Source: JAAYJM01 sp964498585
GTDB lineage: Bacteria > Bacteroidota > Ignavibacteria > Kapaibacteriales > UBA2268
Length of the DNA stretch: 32,245 nucleotides
Direction: 5' to 3'
NCBI GenBank assembly: GCA_964498585.1
Contig: CAZCHH010000041.1
Coordinates: forward strand, 1 to 32,245
Of this stretch, positions 30,600-32,245 are shown in pieces. Position 1 is the first letter of the stretch, and each line of letters starts with the position of its first letter. The translations under genes were made by a program, and so were the position numbers. The notes beneath the pieces were generated by a model. The model did no database searches. It saw only the letters and a list, made by a program, of their open reading frames with translations, and had not been told where the DNA came from.

Positions 30600-31709
30600 C
30601 TATTTATACAGCCGTTCATTATCCTGAATATCCATCCACATCGCAAAAAGCAGCGATTGAAATGCACTTGTCATCAAAAAGACAAATATCATAAGCGATT
30701 GATTTGTTACAATTTGTCCGTCTATTATGAAAGCACCTAATAATTGAATTCCAAGTGGTAGAGCAAATAGCAATAGCAGCATAGCCAAGTGATAAAGAAG
30801 AAAAAGAGGATGGAAATCGCGGAAAAGGTATTTTTGCCATAACCTTTTGAAAAATGAACGGAGAAGCAGCATAGAAACAGTTGGAATTACTTTACCAATT
30901 TTCATTTTAGATTTTTCGCCGACATCGTAAATGGGTTTAATAGGAATTTCCTTGAGTGAACACATTGCAATATTAAGTTTGACTAACACATCATTCGGCA
31001 TACCGTAGCTTTTGTAAATATCGTGAATGCGAATAGCATTCAAAGCACTGTTTGAAATTGCAGTATAGCCGGTTTGTGTATCAGAAACATGCCAGTAGCC
31101 AGAGGCAATTTTTGTTAATATAGATAGAACAGAATTGCCGAGATAACGCACTTTGGGTATGACCAATAATGCACTTCTGTGGATTAAGCGATTTCCTTTA
31201 ACATAATCGACTCCATCGAAAACGACTGGTTTGCAAATACCTTCGAGTTCATCTGGGTCCATTTGACCATCGCCAGCCATAACAGCGGTGCAGTCAATAT
31301 GGTTATCCTTGCACCACTTGTAACCAGTAGAAATAGCAGCACCAACCCCTCCGTTTTGCAGATGGTTTATCAGGATAATTCTGGAATTTTCTTCTTGCTG
31401 CTCGCCAGCAACTTCAAATTTAGTAAAGAAATCAATTTCCATTTCATTCTGTTCCTGAAGCACCAATTCGGCACGGTTATATTTTGTTAGCTCGAGTCGT
31501 TTTGCTTTATTTTTCAAAGGGAAAGATAAGCCAAGAGCTTTTTCTTTTGCAATATAATCTTCAACTACTTCGGCAGTTTTGTCTTTTGAGTAGTCATTAA
31601 CGATAACGATTCTATCGACAAATTCCGGCATTGTTTCAATCACCATACCGATTTGCTTTTCTTCATTATAAGCTGGGACAACAACGGCAACTGTTTTATT
31701 ATTTAGCAT
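30600..31709 (-). CDS. family 2 glycosyltransferase with C-terminal membrane helices
   Basis: The 369-residue protein has a GT-A fold: VAVVVPAYNEEKQIG (7-21), IVIVNDYSKDKT (34-45), NGGVGAAISTGYKWC (119-133) and the metal-binding GDGQMDPDEL (146-155). This is the DPM1/DPG-synthase-like class that loads a sugar onto polyprenyl phosphate. Two membrane helices (about 300-325 and 340-360) anchor it. An unusual charged insert of about 60 residues (about 50-110) separates the UDP/GDP-binding strand from NGGVGAA. It starts where a truncated toxin gene ends, overlapping by 11 bases. Confidence 0.87.
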   Translation of the reverse strand: MLNNKTVAVVVPAYNEEKQIGMVIETMPEFVDRIVIVNDYSKDKTAEVVEDYIAKEKALGLSFPLKNKAKRLELTKYNRAELVLQEQNEMEIDFFTKFEVAGEQQEENSRIILINHLQNGGVGAAISTGYKWCKDNHIDCTAVMAGDGQMDPDELEGICKPVVFDGVDYVKGNRLIHRSALLVIPKVRYLGNSVLSILTKIASGYWHVSDTQTGYTAISNSALNAIRIHDIYKSYGMPNDVLVKLNIAMCSLKEIPIKPIYDVGEKSKMKIGKVIPTVSMLLLRSFFKRLWQKYLFRDFHPLFLLYHLAMLLLLFALPLGIQLLGAFIIDGQIVTNQSLMIFVFLMTSAFQSLLFAMWMDIQDNERLYK

Positions 31710-31821
31710 CTTTTATTTTGTATATATTTTTCAATAGCAAATCAATATCCAATTTGTTAATCACTTCTAATACTTTATCTTGAAACGGATAAACAATATT
31801 TTGATAATAATCGTTTTGCAT
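31699..31821 (-). pseudogene. N-terminal remnant of an AbiEii-type nucleotidyltransferase toxin gene
   Basis: This 40-codon ORF reads MQNDYYQNIVYPFQDKVLEV, then INKLDIDLLL before diverging. The pattern YxxxxYPxQDKVLEVI is how AbiEii/AbiGii-family nucleotidyltransferases begin, shortly before their TGGTAL catalytic motif, which is missing here. The ORF overlaps the end of the upstream small gene by 47 bases, as expected for a coupled pair, and stops within the start of the GT2 gene. A deletion appears to have removed about 85 percent of the toxin. Identification rests on a short match from memory. Confidence 0.5.
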
Positions 31822-32074
31822 CTAAATAAAAATTCTTTCTACTTTTTGGAAATAGTCTATTTAATATTCTGTCATCTAATAATTCATAAATCTCTTGAAT
31901 ACTTAAAATTTCTAATAATTCATACCATGTTAAACTATTTATAGCACGAAGAGCAAGTTCTTTATTCTCAAAAGCAACTTTAGAATTATTGAATATTTGT
32001 TCAATAATTTGAACTCTTTTGTCAAGAGGATAATCCCAAAGCATAGAGTTTACTTTTTCTTTTAAGTTTTCCAT
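31775..32074 (-). CDS. small protein, probable partner of an AbiEii-type toxin
   Basis: From ATG 32074 the product is 99 residues; a TTG at 32092 would add six. It is helical and polar (WDYPLDKRVQIIEQIFNNSK, ALRAINSLTWYELLEILS, RILNRLFPKSRKNFYLDAKR). I recall similar proteins of about 100 residues directly upstream of AbiEii-like nucleotidyltransferases, and the remnant at 31699-31821 supports that reading. Role as antitoxin or accessory protein is inference. A MITE-like element begins 36 bp upstream of the start codon and may have replaced its promoter. Confidence 0.55.
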   Translation of the reverse strand: MENLKEKVNSMLWDYPLDKRVQIIEQIFNNSKVAFENKELALRAINSLTWYELLEILSIQEIYELLDDRILNRLFPKSRKNFYLDAKRLLSKYCLSVSR

Positions 32075-32109
32075 ATTTATTTTATCTGACAACTAATATC
32101 TATCTTATA

Positions 32110-32245
32110 CCAAGTTGCTTTTATAAATATAATTAAAGTGTCATTTCGCCCCCCTATAAAAGAAGACTTTTATTTAAATAGAGATGACATAATTAACACA
32201 GTCATTCTGAACGAAGTGAAGAATCCAGAAAAATTTCTTTAAACC
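32110..32245. mobile_element. left part of a third MITE-like element (runs off the window)
   Basis: CCAAGTTGCTTTTATAAATA, preceded by TA (32108-32109), is the left terminal repeat. Module X (32139-32189, GTCATTTCGCC...AGATGACAT) and the left half of module A (from 32201, GTCATTCTGAACGAAGTGAA) follow. The right end is outside the window. Confidence 0.7.

Overview
The window is AT-rich DNA (roughly one third GC by eye) from a Bacteroidota/Chlorobiota-type (FCB group) bacterium, most likely a metagenome assembly because it contains a run of exactly 100 N. The lineage is suggested by a TonB-dependent receptor with a carboxypeptidase-regulatory-like N-terminal domain, a DUF5686 outer-membrane-type protein, a serine-palmitoyltransferase-like enzyme, an UpxY/RfaH-like NusG paralogue and one promoter that fits the Bacteroidota -33/-7 consensus. 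Several genes also have clear GGAG/AAGGAG Shine-Dalgarno sites, which would suit Ignavibacteria- or Kapabacteria-like relatives. No rRNA, tRNA or CRISPR array was recognised.

Layout. 175-3477: core metabolism (alpha-oxoamine synthase, sucC, nitroreductase). 3555-3859: a MITE-like element that interrupts the 5' end of a restriction-endonuclease-like gene, followed by queC. 5329-6763: repeats, with a secreted metallo-beta-lactamase-fold protein between them. 6855-9131: TonB receptor. 9274-10812: a cluster of small toxin-antitoxin-type genes (DUF4258/DUF2283, orphan HicB, orphan DUF2283, hicB-hicA). 11076-14460: pruA, then FKBP and murB on the other strand. 14461-15208: a 750-bp non-coding stretch with clustered hairpins. 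15209-17017: response regulator and a coaBC gene broken by a -1 frameshift at an A10 run. 17024-17518: orphan NusG-like gene. 17604-18104: repeat cluster. 18204-22755 (minus): PHA-system protein, GT-C glycosyltransferase, gyrA. 23273-25780: DUF5686 protein. 26178-28698: a one-base-spaced operon of an RsbW-type ATPase/GNAT fusion and an HDAC-like deacetylase. 28811-29700: a second MITE-like element, a 21-bp tandem array with an assembly gap, and a strong hairpin. 29786-32245: thpR, a GT2 glycosyltransferase, remains of an AbiEii-type toxin-antitoxin pair, and the left end of a third MITE-like element.

The most distinctive feature is the repeat system. Palindromic modules (here called A, B, C, D and X), most of them bounded by GTCATTC...GAATGAC, are shuffled and concatenated in most of the longer intergenic spaces. 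Two of these mosaics are enclosed by terminal inverted repeats beginning CCAAGTTGC and flanked by TA, as expected for a Tc1/mariner- or IS630-type MITE. In silico removal of one (3555-3859 plus one TA) rejoins an ATG-initiated reading frame to the restriction-enzyme-like gene, so its insertion can be read directly from the sequence. Independently, five or more intergenic tandem arrays have periods of 7, 14 or 21 bp with unrelated unit sequences.
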